Of a stretch of 13,937 nt of DNA, positions 12,898-13,937 are shown one piece after another. The notes below the pieces were generated by a model. It searched no databases, was not told the origin of the DNA, and saw nothing but the letters and a program-made list of their open reading frames with translations. The position numbers and the translations under genes are program-made. The DNA is from Clostridiales bacterium (GTDB lineage Bacteria > Bacillota > Clostridia > Lachnospirales > Lachnospiraceae): the NCBI GenBank assembly GCA_019423795.1, contig JAHZAT010000059.1:1-13937 (forward strand), read 5' to 3'. The first letter of the stretch is position 1; each line of letters starts with the position of its first letter.

Positions 12898-13818
12898 ATG
12901 AAAATATACGATTTAGTAATTATAGGTTCCGGACCAGCTGGAATGTCTGCAGCAATCTATGCACAGAGAGCAATGCTTGATTTTGTTATGATCGAGAAAG
13001 AATATATGCCAGGAGGACAGGTTGTACAGACTTATGAAGTTGATAATTATCCTGGAATTCCAAAGACAAATGGAATGGATCTTGGATTAAAATTTTCAGA
13101 GCATGCGAAAGAACTTGGTGCTAAAAGTATTACAGCAGAAGTTAAAGAAATCTATGCAGACGAAGAAATCAAAGAGATCATGCTTAAGAATGGAGATACA
13201 TTAAAAACAAGGACGATCATTCTTGCAACAGGAGCAGTTCATCAGACTTTGGGAATAGAAGGAGAAGAAAAATTAAAGGGAATGGGAGTATCTTATTGTG
13301 CAACATGTGATGGAGCATTTTTTAGAAATAAGGTAACAGCAGTTGTTGGTGGTGGAAATGTTGCATTGGAAGATGCAATATTCTTAAGCCGTATGTGTAA
13401 AAAAGTTTATCTGATCCATCGAAGAGATGAATTTCGTGGTGCAAAGATTCTTCAGGATGAAGTAAAGAAGAACGACAAGATTGAAATCTTATGGAACACG
13501 ATCGTGACAAAAATCGATGGAGATGAGGTTGTGGAGGGACTTCATATACAAGATGTAGATAACCATGTGGATAAGTTACTAGATGTTGATGGAATTTTTA
13601 TTGCTGTGGGGACAAAACCAGCTTCCGAGCTTTTATCTGGAAAGTTATCAACAGACGAAAAAGGATATATTATCGCGGGAGAAGACGGTGTTACAAATAT
13701 TCCGGGAATCTTTGCTGCAGGGGATGGAAGAAGCAAAAATCTTCGTCAGGTGGTGACGGCGGTGTCAGATGGTGCCAACTGTGTGTATTCAGTCGAGCGA
13801 TATCTTCAAAATGCTTAA
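12898..13818 (+). CDS. trxB: thioredoxin-disulfide reductase
   Basis: A 306-aa low-molecular-weight flavoenzyme that passes electrons from NADPH through FAD and a cysteine pair to thioredoxin. The FAD-binding GSGPAG (10-15), redox-active CATC (134-137), NADPH loop GGGNVA (151-156), phosphate-binding HRRDEFR (174-180) and the C-terminal AGDGRSKNLRQVVTA motif (274-288) are all in place. The intact HRR motif argues for a true NADPH enzyme rather than the flavodoxin- or ferredoxin-dependent relatives of some Clostridia. AAAAGGAGA sits at normal distance before ATG 12898. It is the second gene after glgB and ends at the strong terminator 13863-13925. No thioredoxin gene is adjacent. Confidence 0.95.
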   Translation: MKIYDLVIIGSGPAGMSAAIYAQRAMLDFVMIEKEYMPGGQVVQTYEVDNYPGIPKTNGMDLGLKFSEHAKELGAKSITAEVKEIYADEEIKEIMLKNGDTLKTRTIILATGAVHQTLGIEGEEKLKGMGVSYCATCDGAFFRNKVTAVVGGGNVALEDAIFLSRMCKKVYLIHRRDEFRGAKILQDEVKKNDKIEILWNTIVTKIDGDEVVEGLHIQDVDNHVDKLLDVDGIFIAVGTKPASELLSGKLSTDEKGYIIAGEDGVTNIPGIFAAGDGRSKNLRQVVTAVSDGANCVYSVERYLQNA

Positions 13819-13862
13819 TTTTCAGACAATTTAAGCTATTTTTATATAGTGACTCATAAATT

Positions 13863-13925
13863 AAAAATCAACCGCTTTTTGTCGATTTGTGCTAGTTGTA
13901 TAACAAAAAGCAGGTTGATTTTTTT
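13863..13925 (+). terminator. Rho-independent terminator of glgB-trxB
   Basis: A 20-bp stem with one bulged A (13912) pairs 13863-13882 with 13903-13923 around a 20-nt loop, and T-residues run through 13925. It lies about 45 bases after the trxB stop; the short stretch between shows nothing. Confidence 0.88.
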
Positions 13926-13937
13926 ATGGAAAAATTA

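Noticed and set aside
13926..13937. ATG GAA AAA TTA as the start of a next gene
   Set aside because: It directly follows the terminator T-run and has no ribosome binding site; only four codons are in the window.

Overview
This AT-rich window with short intergenic gaps looks like the chromosome of a strictly anaerobic Firmicute. Lachnospiraceae (Clostridia) fits best. The clues are a clostridial-type enolase (NGGCHALSSGLD segment), a group B monomeric [FeFe] hydrogenase, a class A flavodiiron protein, AGGAGG-type ribosome binding sites and extended -10 promoters. Anaerostipes or a close relative is my guess from general resemblance only.

Layout. 1-273: hairpins, a perfect 7-1-7 Fur-box-like palindrome, a good sigma-A promoter and a structured leader for eno. 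274-1572 (+): enolase, then a strong terminator. 1650-1861: a short promoter-like segment with a possible gene remnant, closed by a bidirectional terminator. 1905-3011 (-): MetE C-terminal-like methyltransferase with a LysR-type operator candidate upstream. 3373-4818 (+): [FeFe] hydrogenase. 5015-6175 (+): flavodiiron protein, with a FUR-family-like box beside its promoter. 6199-6458: a 260-bp nearly palindromic element resembling a MITE. 6573-7538 (-): D-2-hydroxyacid dehydrogenase. 7716-10226 (+): a run of radical SAM protein, pyridoxamine-kinase-like protein and CatA-like acetyltransferase. 10317-10892 (-): TetR-family regulator, divergent from glgB-trxB (11060-13818, +), with a large inverted repeat between them. 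13863-13925: strong terminator.

Functionally the window mixes central metabolism (enolase, glycogen branching, methionine methyl transfer, B6 salvage) with anaerobic redox and oxygen handling (hydrogenase, flavodiiron protein, thioredoxin reductase). No complete classical mobile element, CRISPR array, tRNA or rRNA was seen.

The most interesting signal is the eno 5' leader. Three helices close into a compact three-way junction. The 5' strand of its basal helix (ACTCCT, 165-170) can pair with either of two identical AGGAGT Shine-Dalgarno-like sequences: one at 233-238, inside the junction, and one at 257-262, which is eno's own. The first is correctly placed for a 10-codon mini-cistron whose stop overlaps the eno start as ATGA. 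This looks like a translational switch or coupling device on a glycolytic gene. I do not recognise it as a named RNA family.
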